A stretch of DNA of 50,509 nucleotides from an uncultured Lactobacillus sp. (GCA_937874695.1 CALNAJ010000035.1:1-50509), one strand, 5' to 3'. Positions 8,566 to 17,253 are shown, numbered from the stretch's first letter. Numbers and translations are program-made. The notes: a model not told the origin generated them from the letters alone.

Positions 8566-11500
8566 TTGGTCGATGTCAATAAGTTCGAAAGCATGCAGAT
8601 CGGGCTGGCTTCACCTGATAAGATCCGTAGCTGGTCTTACGGGGAAGTCAAGAAGCCTGAAACCATCAACTACCGGACGTTAAAGCCTGAAAAAGATGGG
8701 CTGTTCGACGAGCGGATTTTCGGTCCTACCAAGGACTGGGAATGTGCCTGTGGGAAATACAAGCGGATCCGTTACAAGGGTGTCGTTTGTGACCGTTGTG
8801 GTGTCGAAGTTACCCGTTCTAAGGTTCGTCGTGAACGGATGGGCCATATCGAATTGGCTGCTCCTGTAACCCACATCTGGTACTTCAAGGGGATCCCAAG
8901 TCGGATGGGCTTGGTCCTCGACATGAGTCCTCGTGCCCTGGAAGAAATCATCTACTTTGCATCCTACGTGGTCTTAGATCCAGGTAACACCCCATTGGAA
9001 AAGAAACAACTCCTTTCCGAACGGGATTACCGTGACAAGCTCGTAGAATACGGTAGCAAGGCCTTCAAGGCTGAAATGGGTGCCGAAGCCATCAAGAAGT
9101 TATTGATGGCCGTAGACCTGGATAAAGAAGTTAAAGAATTAAAAGAAGAATTGAAGGAAGCCACTGGCCAAAAGCGGACGCGTGCCGTTCGTCGTTTGGA
9201 CATCTTGGAAGCCTTCGTGACTTCAGGTAACCGTCCTGAATGGATGGTAATGGATGCCATTCCGGTAATCCCACCTGATCTTCGTCCAATGGTACAACTC
9301 GAAGGTGGTCGTTTCGCAACGTCCGACCTGAACGACTTGTACCGGCGGGTTATCAACCGGAACAGCCGGTTGAAGCGTTTGCTGGACTTAAACGCACCTG
9401 GTATCATCGTTCAAAACGAAAAGCGGATGCTCCAAGAAGCCGTTGATGCCTTGATCGATAACGGTCGTCGTGGCCGTCCAGTTGCTGGTCCTGGTAACCG
9501 TCCACTGAAGTCTCTTTCACACATGTTGAAAGGGAAGCAAGGACGTTTCCGTCAAAACTTGTTAGGGAAGCGGGTTGACTACTCTGGTCGTTCCGTTATT
9601 GACGTTGGTCCTTCCCTCAAGTTCAACCAAATGGGTCTGCCAGTTCCAATGGCTCTGGAATTATTCCGGCCATTCATCATGAAGGAATTGGTTGCGCGTG
9701 GTTTGGCTTCTAACATTAAGAATGCCAAGCGCCAGATCGACCGTGAAGATGACGATGTCTTCAATGTTCTTGAAGATGTTATCAAGGAACACCCTGTTCT
9801 GTTGAACCGGGCACCTACGCTTCACCGTTTGGGGATTCAAGCGTTCGAACCAGTCTTAGTTAGTGGTAAAGCTATGCGTCTTCACCCATTGGCTTGTGAA
9901 GCTTACAACGCCGATTTCGATGGGGATCAAATGGCCATTCACGTGCCATTATCTGACGAAGCACAAGCTGAAGCACGTTTGCTGATGTTAGCTGCTCACC
10001 ATATCCTGGCTCCTGCCAGTGGTAAGCCAGTTGTTGCGCCTTCTCAAGATATGGTTATCGGGAACTACTACCTGACCATGGAAGAAGATAACCGTGAAGG
10101 GGAAGGTATGATCTTTACCGACCTCAACGAAGCCGTCTTGGCTTACCGTAACGGTTTGGTTCACTGGCACAGTCGCGTTGGGGTTCAAGTCTCTGGCATG
10201 ACCGACAAGCCATTTACTGATGAACAACGCAGTAAGATTATGGTAACGACCGTTGGGAAGTTGATCTTTAACAACATCCTGCCTAAGTCATTCCCATACT
10301 TGAACGAACCAACCAGCACGAACTTGAACGGCTACGTCCCTGACAAGTACTTCTTGGCACCGGGCGAAGACATTCACGATTACCTGCAAAATGCTGAATT
10401 AGTTGGCCCATTCAAGAAGGGCTTCTTGTCCGACATTATCGCTGCCGTTTACCAACAATACAAGGTTACTGAAACCTCTAAGTTGTTGGACCGGATCAAG
10501 GATTTGGGTTACGACGAATCTACGAAGTCTGGGTTGACGGTTGGGATGGTCGACGTTACCGACTTGAAGGAAAAGCCAGAAATTATCGACGCAGCCCACA
10601 AACAGGTTGCTACGGTAACGAAGCAATTCCGTCGTGGGTTGATCACCGATCACGAACGTTACGAACGTGTTATTGGAATCTGGAACGATGCCAAGGATGA
10701 CATTCAAAACGCTCTGATTCACAGTTTCGACCAACAGAACCCTATCTTTATGATGAGTGATTCTGGTGCTCGTGGTAACATTTCTAACTTTACCCAGTTG
10801 GCTGGTATGCGTGGTTTGATGGCCGCTCCTAGTGGTGACATCATGGAACTGCCTATCACGTCTAACTTCCGTGAAGGCCTGACGGTTATGGAAATGTTCA
10901 TTTCGACCCATGGGGCCCGTAAAGGGATGACCGATACGGCCCTCAAGACTGCCAACTCAGGTTACCTGACTCGGCGGCTGGTCGATGTTGCGCAAGACGT
11001 TATCATTCGGGAAAAGGATTGTGGGACTGACCGTGGTTTGAAGATTCGTGCTATCACTGATGGTAACGAAATGATCGAACCATTGTACGACCGGATCTTA
11101 GGGCGTTACACCCAAAAGACCGTCTACGATCCAAAGACTGGGGACGTTATTGTTCCTAAGAACCAAATGATCGTTGAAGACACCGCACAAAAGATCGTCG
11201 ATGCTGGTGTTGAAGAAGTTACGATTCGTTCCGCCTTCACTTGCAACACTGAACATGGTGTTTGTGAACATTGTTACGGCCGTAACATGGCTACTGGTGA
11301 CGAAGTTGAAGTTGGTGAAGCTGTTGGTACTGTTGCCGCACAATCTATCGGTGAACCAGGTACTCAGCTGACTATGCGTAACTTCCATACCGGTGGTGTT
11401 GCCGGGAACGAAGATATTACCCAAGGGCTTCCTCGTGTTCAAGAATTGTTTGAATCTCGGAACCCTAAAGGTAAAGCTGAAATTACTGAAGTTACTGGGA

Positions 11501-12213
11501 CGGTTGAATCAATCGAAGAAAACCCAGCAGAACGGACCAAGGAAATCACCATTAAGGGTGAAGCCGATACGCGGAGTTACACGTTACCTATCACTGCTCG
11601 TATGCGGGTCAGCGAAGGCGACTTCATTCACCGTGGGTCAGCATTGAACTATGGGTCTGTTGATCCTAAGGAAATGCTGCGGGTTCGCGATGTCTTGTCT
11701 ACTGAAACTTACATCTTAGGTGAAGTTCAACGTGTTTACCGGATGCAAGGTGTTGCTATCAGTGATAAGCACGTTGAAATCATGGTTCGGCAGATGTTAC
11801 GTAAAGTTCGGATCATGGATCCGGGTGATACCGATGTCTTGCCTGGTACTTTGATGGATATTCAAGACTTCCGTCGCGCTAACTACCAGACGTTAATCTC
11901 TGGTGGTATCGCCGCTACGGCACGTCCAGTTATCTTGGGGATTACCAAGGCTGCCTTGGAAACGAACAGTTTCTTATCAGCCGCATCCTTCCAGGAAACG
12001 ACGCGTGTCTTGACCGACGCTGCTATTCGTGGCAAGAACGATCCATTAGTTGGTTTGAAGGAAAACGTTATTATTGGGAAGATCATTCCTGCCGGTACTG
12101 GTATGCCAGATTACCGTCAGATCAAGCCCAAGGAAGTTGGCGGTTCGTCAACCGAAGGCGTCTACTCAATCAGCGATTTGGAAAAGCAAATGCAAGAGGA
12201 TTCACAGGCATAA
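8566..12213 (+). CDS. rpoC: RNA polymerase beta' subunit
   Basis: A 1215-residue beta' subunit starting at TTG 8566 behind AAGGGAGG. It shows the N-terminal zinc ribbon (CACG and CDRCG), the catalytic magnesium loop NADFDGDQMAIH, the bridge helix and trigger loop region (GARKGMTDTALKTANSGYL), and a second cysteine cluster CNTEHGVCEHCYG. Together with RpoB and RpoA (31718) it completes the core polymerase within this window. A very strong terminator follows 42 bases after the stop. Confidence 0.98.
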   Translation: MVDVNKFESMQIGLASPDKIRSWSYGEVKKPETINYRTLKPEKDGLFDERIFGPTKDWECACGKYKRIRYKGVVCDRCGVEVTRSKVRRERMGHIELAAPVTHIWYFKGIPSRMGLVLDMSPRALEEIIYFASYVVLDPGNTPLEKKQLLSERDYRDKLVEYGSKAFKAEMGAEAIKKLLMAVDLDKEVKELKEELKEATGQKRTRAVRRLDILEAFVTSGNRPEWMVMDAIPVIPPDLRPMVQLEGGRFATSDLNDLYRRVINRNSRLKRLLDLNAPGIIVQNEKRMLQEAVDALIDNGRRGRPVAGPGNRPLKSLSHMLKGKQGRFRQNLLGKRVDYSGRSVIDVGPSLKFNQMGLPVPMALELFRPFIMKELVARGLASNIKNAKRQIDREDDDVFNVLEDVIKEHPVLLNRAPTLHRLGIQAFEPVLVSGKAMRLHPLACEAYNADFDGDQMAIHVPLSDEAQAEARLLMLAAHHILAPASGKPVVAPSQDMVIGNYYLTMEEDNREGEGMIFTDLNEAVLAYRNGLVHWHSRVGVQVSGMTDKPFTDEQRSKIMVTTVGKLIFNNILPKSFPYLNEPTSTNLNGYVPDKYFLAPGEDIHDYLQNAELVGPFKKGFLSDIIAAVYQQYKVTETSKLLDRIKDLGYDESTKSGLTVGMVDVTDLKEKPEIIDAAHKQVATVTKQFRRGLITDHERYERVIGIWNDAKDDIQNALIHSFDQQNPIFMMSDSGARGNISNFTQLAGMRGLMAAPSGDIMELPITSNFREGLTVMEMFISTHGARKGMTDTALKTANSGYLTRRLVDVAQDVIIREKDCGTDRGLKIRAITDGNEMIEPLYDRILGRYTQKTVYDPKTGDVIVPKNQMIVEDTAQKIVDAGVEEVTIRSAFTCNTEHGVCEHCYGRNMATGDEVEVGEAVGTVAAQSIGEPGTQLTMRNFHTGGVAGNEDITQGLPRVQELFESRNPKGKAEITEVTGTVESIEENPAERTKEITIKGEADTRSYTLPITARMRVSEGDFIHRGSALNYGSVDPKEMLRVRDVLSTETYILGEVQRVYRMQGVAISDKHVEIMVRQMLRKVRIMDPGDTDVLPGTLMDIQDFRRANYQTLISGGIAATARPVILGITKAALETNSFLSAASFQETTRVLTDAAIRGKNDPLVGLKENVIIGKIIPAGTGMPDYRQIKPKEVGGSSTEGVYSISDLEKQMQEDSQA

Positions 12214-12230
12214 GAGCGTGTAGCTAGCCT

Positions 12231-12369
12231 GTTTAGATTCTGAGCATTAACGAGAATAAGGCTTCTAGTCGGCAGCTGCCGGCTAGGAGCCTTATTTTTG
12301 TTAAGCGGAAGAATCTGGCTAGCGGAACGCGTTTCGGAGGTTGCCAGGACCAGGATAGTGTGGCGAGAG
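12231..12369 (+). repeat. Intergenic palindromic repeat, copy 1
   Basis: Unit made of a flank with CTGAGCATTAACG (12240-12252), the terminator palindrome, GTTAAGC, a conserved block GCGGAACGCGTTTCGGAGG, and an end GTGGCGAGAG. Positions 12271-12335 are identical to 12535-12599 (copy 3) except for one base, 264 bases apart. Confidence 0.85.
12255..12300 (+). terminator. Intrinsic terminator of rpoBC, inside repeat copy 1
   Basis: The arms 12255-12274 and 12277-12296 are complementary over about 18 pairs with two G-U pairs, and TTTTT follows (12295-12299). It is also the core of the first intergenic repeat: outer arms GCATTAAC (12244-12251) and GTTAAGC (12300-12306) extend the same palindrome. 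Confidence 0.93.
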
Positions 12370-12399
12370 TAAGTCAGGTGTACTCAACAAATACGGTCA

Positions 12400-12502
12400 G
12401 TAAAATCCCTGCCGGCCGGGGAGCTTATTTTTGTTAAGCGCAGGAACCTGCCTTACGGAACGCGTTTCGGAGGTCGCCAGTATCGGGATAATATGGCGAG
12501 AG
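12400..12502 (+). repeat. Intergenic palindromic repeat, copy 2
   Basis: The first half is diverged: the hairpin arms are reduced to TCCCTG and CGGGGA around GCCGGC. It keeps CTTATTTTTGTTAAGCG, CGGAACGCGTTTCGGAGG and the end ATGGCGAGAG. The segment GCCAGTATCGGGAT is shared with copy 4 rather than copy 1, suggesting that a two-unit block was duplicated. Confidence 0.8.
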
Positions 12503-12530
12503 AAAATCGCGAGCACTGAGTGAATGTGTT

Positions 12531-12599
12531 CAGCGGCAGCTGCCGGCTAGGAGCCTTATTTTTGTTAAGCAGAAGAATCTGGCTAGCGGAACGCGTTTC
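12531..12599 (+). repeat. Intergenic palindromic repeat, copy 3 (truncated)
   Basis: A 65-base stretch nearly identical to copy 1, running from GGCAGCTGCC to ACGCGTTTC. It lacks the 5' arm of the large hairpin and breaks off before GGAGG, so it cannot form the full terminator. Confidence 0.85.
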
Positions 12600-12629
12600 A
12601 ACTAGAGTGTAAGTGAGGGCGGTTAGTCT

Positions 12630-12757
12630 CTGAGCATTAACGTCAATAAGTGCCAGTTCGGCGGAACCGAGCCGGTACTTATTGGGGTTAAGCGGAGGGG
12701 ACTGCCCGAGGGAACACGTTTCGGAGATCGCCAGTATCGGGATCGCATAATGAGGGC
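12630..12757 (+). repeat. Intergenic palindromic repeat, copy 4
   Basis: Begins with the same CTGAGCATTAACG as copy 1 (12630-12642). The inner hairpin has a different sequence, but still pairs: 12645-12661 with 12667-12683, one mismatch in 17. The outer arms GCATTAAC (12634-12641) and GTTAAGC (12687-12693) are kept. The U-tract has become GGGG, so this copy should not terminate. It ends in the GCCAGTATCGGGAT segment shared with copy 2. Confidence 0.8.
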
Positions 12758-12881
12758 AAGCCATATGCGTTAAGCAATAAAAAACAGTCCTATCTATAAG
12801 GAGCATCGAAAGGCTAGCAGTCATCCAGTCAGGGATAATTGCTGGCCGTTTGTATAGAACCCAGAATTCACAATTCGTTGG

Positions 12882-13535
12882 TTAGGTCATCAGCCACCAC
12901 CCAACCGCACTAACTACCAAATCAGGCAGAAAGGCAATCCGTCCACCTACACGTGCTCGCCAAAGTCCCAGCAAGCAAGCCACTACCAGCCAATGTGCAG
13001 TTGCGGTCACGCCCCACAGTAAAGCATAGCTGACCATCATTTCCAAATCGCCGTCACCAATGACGGGATGGCGCCAGTGTGGCCAGAGTAAATGAATGGC
13101 TAGCAGGCAGGCACAGCCAAGTAGCCAGACAAAGGGAGAGTGCTGCCAAAGTGAGAGGCCAGTTGCCACCCAACTCACCCAGCCGGGAAAGGTTTGCGTT
13201 TGCCAATCACAGAGGGCGGCGAATCCCCAGAGCCCGAGCCACAGAACAACTAGAAGACTGGCCCAGTCAGTCACAGTGGTCGTTAATAACCCGGCAGTAA
13301 CTTCCATGATGAGGGTAACCGCTGGGATCGTTCCATCACAGGTCTGACATTTCCCCCGCAGCAAAGCATAGCTTAGAACAGGTACCAGTTGCCAATAGGT
13401 GAGGGGCGTCTGACAGGTGTCACAGTGTGAAGCAGGGAACAAGTAGGAGTCACCGTTGACATAGCGACTGGCCATGGCGACCAGAAGGGAGCCCATACAA
13501 CTACCGTATATAAATAGAATAAGTATCAGCATCAT
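12882..13535 (-). CDS. comC: Type IV prepilin peptidase (A24 family), ComC-like
   Basis: A 217-residue integral membrane aspartyl protease that cleaves and methylates type IV pilin-like precursors, in Gram-positives mainly the ComG pseudopilins of DNA uptake. The zinc-type cysteines are C38, C41, C63 and C66. Candidate catalytic aspartates are D110 (LCDWQTQ) and D163 within GDGD (160-163), the two A24 motifs. Several hydrophobic segments follow. The frame is open to 13610, but ATG 13535 directly precedes the usual N-terminal membrane segment and has AGGGGTG five bases upstream. It is the only minus-strand gene in the left 42 kb, divergent from the str operon. Whether competence is active cannot be judged here. 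Confidence 0.9.
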   Translation of the reverse strand: MMLILILFIYGSCMGSLLVAMASRYVNGDSYLFPASHCDTCQTPLTYWQLVPVLSYALLRGKCQTCDGTIPAVTLIMEVTAGLLTTTVTDWASLLVVLWLGLWGFAALCDWQTQTFPGWVSWVATGLSLWQHSPFVWLLGCACLLAIHLLWPHWRHPVIGDGDLEMMVSYALLWGVTATAHWLVVACLLGLWRARVGGRIAFLPDLVVSAVGWWLMT

Positions 13536-13603
13536 TTTCACCCCTATACTCTTAACTACGTAAAAGAAGGCGAAATATTTGTGGGGAAAGCCAGAAACCT
13601 TCA

Positions 13604-13632
13604 TTGACATGTGTTTTCTGGCGTGGTATTCT
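13604..13632 (+). promoter_or_regulatory. str operon promoter
   Basis: TTGACA (13604-13609), a 17-base spacer, and TATTCT (13627-13632). It lies 69 bases from the comC start on the other strand and gives a leader of about 165 bases before rpsL. Confidence 0.82.
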
Positions 13633-13654
13633 ATTAAAGGTGCTTTTCGCAGAC

Positions 13655-13737
13655 AGGTCTCGGGTAATCATTACCGGACATGCTGACTGACGGCGGGAGA
13701 GACACTTCAATTGAACCCGCGTCCGAGTGGCTTTTTT
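13655..13737 (+). promoter_or_regulatory. Structured leader of the str operon, possible attenuator
   Basis: CTCGG (13659-13663) can pair with CCGAG (13723-13727), enclosing a small hairpin GGTA/TACC (13663-13675) and a second stem GCGGG (13693-13697) with CCCGC (13716-13720). GGAC (13676-13679) with GTCC (13721-13724) is an alternative. TTTTTT follows at 13732-13737. The pattern resembles a branched terminator with competing folds, some 70 bases before rpsL. Confidence 0.5.
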
Positions 13738-13805
13738 CTTTAAAGGAAAATGAACCACCTGGATGTGTGGACTAAACTCAAGAATAGGAAAGGAGGACTA
13801 TTTAG

Positions 13806-14219
13806 ATGCCTACTATTAACCAATTGGTGCGTAAAGGTCGTAAATCTAAAAGTTCTAAATCAGATGCCCCAGCTTTAAACTTCGGGTATAACAGTTTCAA
13901 AAAAGCTCAAGTTAAGAATCCAGCTCCACAAAAGCGTGGGGTTGCTACTCGTGTCGGTACCATGACACCAAAGAAGCCTAACTCAGCTTTACGGAAATAT
14001 GCACGTGTACGGTTATCAAACTTAATTGAAGTGACTGCTTACATTCCTGGTATCGGTCATAACCTTCAAGAACATAGTGTTGTTTTGATCCGTGGTGGCC
14101 GGGTAAAGGATTTACCTGGGGTTCGTTACCACATCATCCGTGGTGCGCTTGATACTGCCGGTGTTACTGACCGTCGTCAAAGTCGGTCCAAGTACGGTAC
14201 TAAGAAGCCTAAGGACTAA
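13806..14219 (+). CDS. rpsL: 30S ribosomal protein S12
   Basis: A 137-residue S12, part of the decoding centre. The conserved loop TPKKPNSALRK (K56, K57) and the later loop GGRVKDLPGVRY, the two regions where streptomycin resistance arises, are wild type. The N-terminus has the lysine and serine rich stretch seen in Firmicutes. The start has a perfect AAAGGAGG. First gene of the str operon, with rpsG 72 bases downstream. Confidence 0.98.
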   Translation: MPTINQLVRKGRKSKSSKSDAPALNFGYNSFKKAQVKNPAPQKRGVATRVGTMTPKKPNSALRKYARVRLSNLIEVTAYIPGIGHNLQEHSVVLIRGGRVKDLPGVRYHIIRGALDTAGVTDRRQSRSKYGTKKPKD

Positions 14220-14291
14220 GATGACTTATTGGACTGACTTGCACGGTTGCCGTCAAGCAGTCTGAAACAACATTCGAGGAGGATATTAACA

Positions 14292-14762
14292 ATGCCTAGA
14301 AAAGGAAACGTACAAAAGCGTGAAGTCCTTCCTGATCCAATTTACAACTCAAAGTTGGTTACTCGTTTGATTAACCACACGATGATGGATGGGAAACGTG
14401 GGACTTCCACAAAAATTATTTATGGTGCCTTCGACATCATTAAGAACGAAACTGGTAACGATCCAGTTGAAGTCTTTGAAGAAGCAATGAAGAACGTTAT
14501 GCCAGTCTTGGAAGTTAAGGCTCGGCGTGTTGGTGGGTCAAACTACCAAGTTCCAATCGAAGTTCGTCCAGATCGTCGGACCACTTTAGGTCTGCGTTGG
14601 ATGGTTCAATACTCCCGTTTACGTGGCGAACACACCATGGTTGAACGCTTAGCGCGTGAAATCATGGACGCTGCTAACAACACGGGTGCAGCTGTTAAGA
14701 AGCGTGAAGATACGCACCGTATGGCTGATGCCAACCGTGCCTTCGCACACTACCGTTGGTAA
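14292..14762 (+). CDS. rpsG: 30S ribosomal protein S7
   Basis: A 156-residue primary binding protein of the 16S rRNA 3' domain. It begins MPRKGNVQKREVLPDP, and this start has GAGGAGG upstream; the frame is open to 14247 but the extension is unlike any S7. In many bacteria S7 is the autoregulator of the str operon, so the structures before rpsL and between rpsG and fusA are candidate targets, although none matches a site I can name. Confidence 0.97.
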   Translation: MPRKGNVQKREVLPDPIYNSKLVTRLINHTMMDGKRGTSTKIIYGAFDIIKNETGNDPVEVFEEAMKNVMPVLEVKARRVGGSNYQVPIEVRPDRRTTLGLRWMVQYSRLRGEHTMVERLAREIMDAANNTGAAVKKREDTHRMADANRAFAHYRW

Positions 14763-14834
14763 AAAGCAGCTATTGCGCTGCATTGCCAGCAGTGTGATAA
14801 AATGTTAGAGCGGAGTGTTGCATAGCACCTTCGT

Positions 14835-14906
14835 CTCTAGCTTAAGGGATTTTCCCTTAATCGAGAGGTGGCTACTTAATCAGTGTGATGATAGTAGCCA
14901 CCTTTT
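14835..14906 (+). promoter_or_regulatory. Two abutting hairpins between rpsG and fusA
   Basis: Hairpin 1 pairs CTCT + TTAAGGG (14835-14848) with CCCTTAA + AGAG (14854-14867). Hairpin 2 is a perfect 10-base-pair stem, GGTGGCTACT (14867-14876) with AGTAGCCACC (14893-14902), followed by TTTT. The two stems share base 14867 and so compete at their junction. The arrangement suits a terminator or attenuator that would let fusA be expressed differently from rpsL-rpsG. A weak promoter (TTGCGC, 17, GATAAA) may lie just upstream near 14773. Confidence 0.55.
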
Positions 14907-14952
14907 GGCACAATCAACCTATGATCAAATTGAGAGGAGTTACACATTAATC

Positions 14953-17052
14953 ATGGCTAATACTCGTGAATTTCCGCTTGAGAAAACTCGTAACATTGGT
15001 ATCATGGCTCATATTGATGCCGGTAAGACGACGACTACTGAGCGTATCCTGTATTATACTGGTAAAATCCACAAGATTGGTGAAACCCATGATGGGGCTT
15101 CACAAATGGACTGGATGGAACAAGAACAAGAACGGGGTATTACGATTACTTCCGCCGCTACTACTGCGGAATGGAAAGAACACCGGATCAACATCATTGA
15201 CACCCCAGGACACGTGGACTTCACTGTTGAAGTTGAACGTTCTCTGCGTGTGCTTGATGGTGCCGTTACCGTCTTAGATGGTCAAGCCGGGGTTGAACCT
15301 CAAACTGAAACTGTTTGGCGTCAAGCCTCAGACTTCGATGTTCCCCGTATCGTTTTCGTTAACAAGATGGATAAGCTGGGTGCCGACTTCGACTTCTCAG
15401 TAAACTCTATCCACGACCGTCTTCAAGCCAACGCCGTTGCTTTGCAAATGGCTATCGGTGCTGAAGATGACTTCAGTGGTGTTGTTGACTTAATCGAAAT
15501 GAAAGCCTACGTTTACGACAAGGATGAATTGGGTTCCTCATGGGACACTGTTGAAATTCCTGCCGACATGCTTGAAGAAGCAAAGAAGCGTCATGAAGGC
15601 ATCATCGAAAGCGTCGCTGACGTTGATGATGAAATCATGGAAAAGTACCTCGAAGGTGAAGAAATCACCAAAGAGGAATTAAAGGCTGCTATCCGTCGTG
15701 CCACTTTACGTTTGGACATGTTCCCTGTCTTTGCTGGTTCTGCCTTCAAAGATAAGGGTGTTCAGATGTTGATGGATGCCGTTGTGGACTACTTACCATC
15801 TCCATTGGATGTTAAGCCATACAACGCCACTGTTCCTGACACTGACGAAGCCGTTACTTTACGTGCTAACGATGACGATCCATTCGCTGCTTTGGCATTC
15901 AAGGTTGCTACCGACCCATTCGTTGGTCGTTTGACTTACATCCGGGTTTACTCCGGTACTCTGGAATCTGGTTCTTACGTACTTAACGCTACGAAGGACA
16001 AGCGTGAACGTGTTGGTCGTTTGCTGCAAATGCATTCAAATCACCGTCAAGAAATTCCAGAAGTCTTCTCCGGTGATATTGCCGGGGCCATTGGTTTGAA
16101 GAACACCACTACTGGTGACTCTTTGACTGACCCTGATCACCCATTACATTTGGAATCAATGAACTTCCCAGATCCTGTGATCCAGGTTGCCGTTGAACCA
16201 AAGACGAAGGCTGACCAAGATAAGATGAACAACGCCTTACAAAAGCTTTCTGAAGAAGACCCAACTTTCAAGGCTGAAACTAACCCTGAAACTGGTGAAA
16301 CTCTGATTGCTGGGATGGGTGAACTTCACTTGGATATCATCATCGACCGGATGAAGCGTGAATTCAAGGTTGAAGCTAACATTGGTGCCCCTCAAGTTGC
16401 CTACCGTGAAGCCTTCACGAAGTCAACTAAGGTCCAAGGTAAGTTCGTTCGTCAATCTGGTGGTAAAGGTCAATATGGTGACGTTTGGATCGAATTCACC
16501 CCTAACGAACGTGGTAAGGGTTACGAATTTGAAGACGCTATCGTTGGTGGGGTTGTTCCTCGTGAATTTATCCCTTCAGTTGACCAAGGTCTGCAAGAAG
16601 CCATGGCAAACGGTGTGTTAGCCGGTTACCCATTGGTTGATGTTAAGGCTAAGTTATACGATGGTAGTTACCATGAAGTCGATTCTAGTGAAGCAGCCTT
16701 CAAGGTTGCCGCATCATTGGCTTTACGTAAGGCCGTCCAAAGTGCTGGTCCTGTTATCCTTGAACCAATCATGAAGGTTGATATCTTGGTACCAGAAGAC
16801 TACATGGGTGATATCATGGGTCAAGTTACCGCTCGTCGTGGTAAGGTTGATGGTATGGAAGCTCGTGGGAACGCACAAATGATTCACTCTTACGTTCCGT
16901 TATCCGAAATGTTCGGTTACGCTACGACGTTACGTTCTGCATCACAAGGTCGTGGTACCTTTACCATGACGTTTGATCACTACGAACCAACGCCAAAGAG
17001 TGTTCAAGCTGATATTATCAAGAAGAATGGCGGTACTCCAGTCGAAGACTAG
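14953..17052 (+). CDS. fusA: Elongation factor G
   Basis: A 699-residue translocase GTPase. G1 is AHIDAGKTT (19-27), followed by the switch region RGITITSAATT, G3 DTPGHVDFT and G4 NKMD. Domains II to V follow, including the domain IV tip region and the C-terminal MTFDHYEPTP. The frame is open from 14815, but the start MANTREFPLEKTRNIGI is the family standard, and the upstream stretch holds the hairpin structures. GAGGAG lies about 13 bases before the ATG, a long spacing. Last gene of the str operon. Confidence 0.98.
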   Translation: MANTREFPLEKTRNIGIMAHIDAGKTTTTERILYYTGKIHKIGETHDGASQMDWMEQEQERGITITSAATTAEWKEHRINIIDTPGHVDFTVEVERSLRVLDGAVTVLDGQAGVEPQTETVWRQASDFDVPRIVFVNKMDKLGADFDFSVNSIHDRLQANAVALQMAIGAEDDFSGVVDLIEMKAYVYDKDELGSSWDTVEIPADMLEEAKKRHEGIIESVADVDDEIMEKYLEGEEITKEELKAAIRRATLRLDMFPVFAGSAFKDKGVQMLMDAVVDYLPSPLDVKPYNATVPDTDEAVTLRANDDDPFAALAFKVATDPFVGRLTYIRVYSGTLESGSYVLNATKDKRERVGRLLQMHSNHRQEIPEVFSGDIAGAIGLKNTTTGDSLTDPDHPLHLESMNFPDPVIQVAVEPKTKADQDKMNNALQKLSEEDPTFKAETNPETGETLIAGMGELHLDIIIDRMKREFKVEANIGAPQVAYREAFTKSTKVQGKFVRQSGGKGQYGDVWIEFTPNERGKGYEFEDAIVGGVVPREFIPSVDQGLQEAMANGVLAGYPLVDVKAKLYDGSYHEVDSSEAAFKVAASLALRKAVQSAGPVILEPIMKVDILVPEDYMGDIMGQVTARRGKVDGMEARGNAQMIHSYVPLSEMFGYATTLRSASQGRGTFTMTFDHYEPTPKSVQADIIKKNGGTPVED

Positions 17053-17074
17053 AGTCTAGTTGTTCTCTAAAATG

Positions 17075-17110
17075 AAGCGTCTCGCCGTTAGGGTGAGACG
17101 CTTTTTTTTT
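17075..17110 (+). terminator. Intrinsic terminator of the str operon
   Basis: A 12-base-pair stem, AAGCGTCTCGCC with GGTGAGACGCTT including one G-U pair and a five-base loop, followed by a run of eight or more T. Located 23 bases after the fusA stop. Confidence 0.95.
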
Positions 17111-17185
17111 GAAATTTTCCTGATGGTGGATGAGCGTGAGTTGGGGGAAGACGAACAGGACTTAATGCTTGCCCAGAATGACAAC

Positions 17186-17215
17186 CTGACAGAACGTGGT
17201 GTATTGCGTTATAAT
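17186..17215 (+). promoter_or_regulatory. Promoter of the MATE transporter gene
   Basis: CTGACA (17186-17191) or TGACAG one base later, then TATAAT (17210-17215) at a spacing of 17-18. It lies between the fusA terminator and the transporter, so the gene is probably transcribed alone. Confidence 0.65.
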
Positions 17216-17253
17216 AACCTCTGTGCGTTTGAAGCTAAGTAGGAGAGTGAGTT

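Noticed and set aside
12453..12824. 123-codon minus-strand frame in the repeat array
   Set aside because: It runs through repeat copies 2 to 4 without start signals; an open frame in repeated GC-rich sequence is expected by chance.
17060..17242. 60-codon frame between fusA and the MATE gene
   Set aside because: It starts inside the fusA terminator stem and runs over the next promoter.
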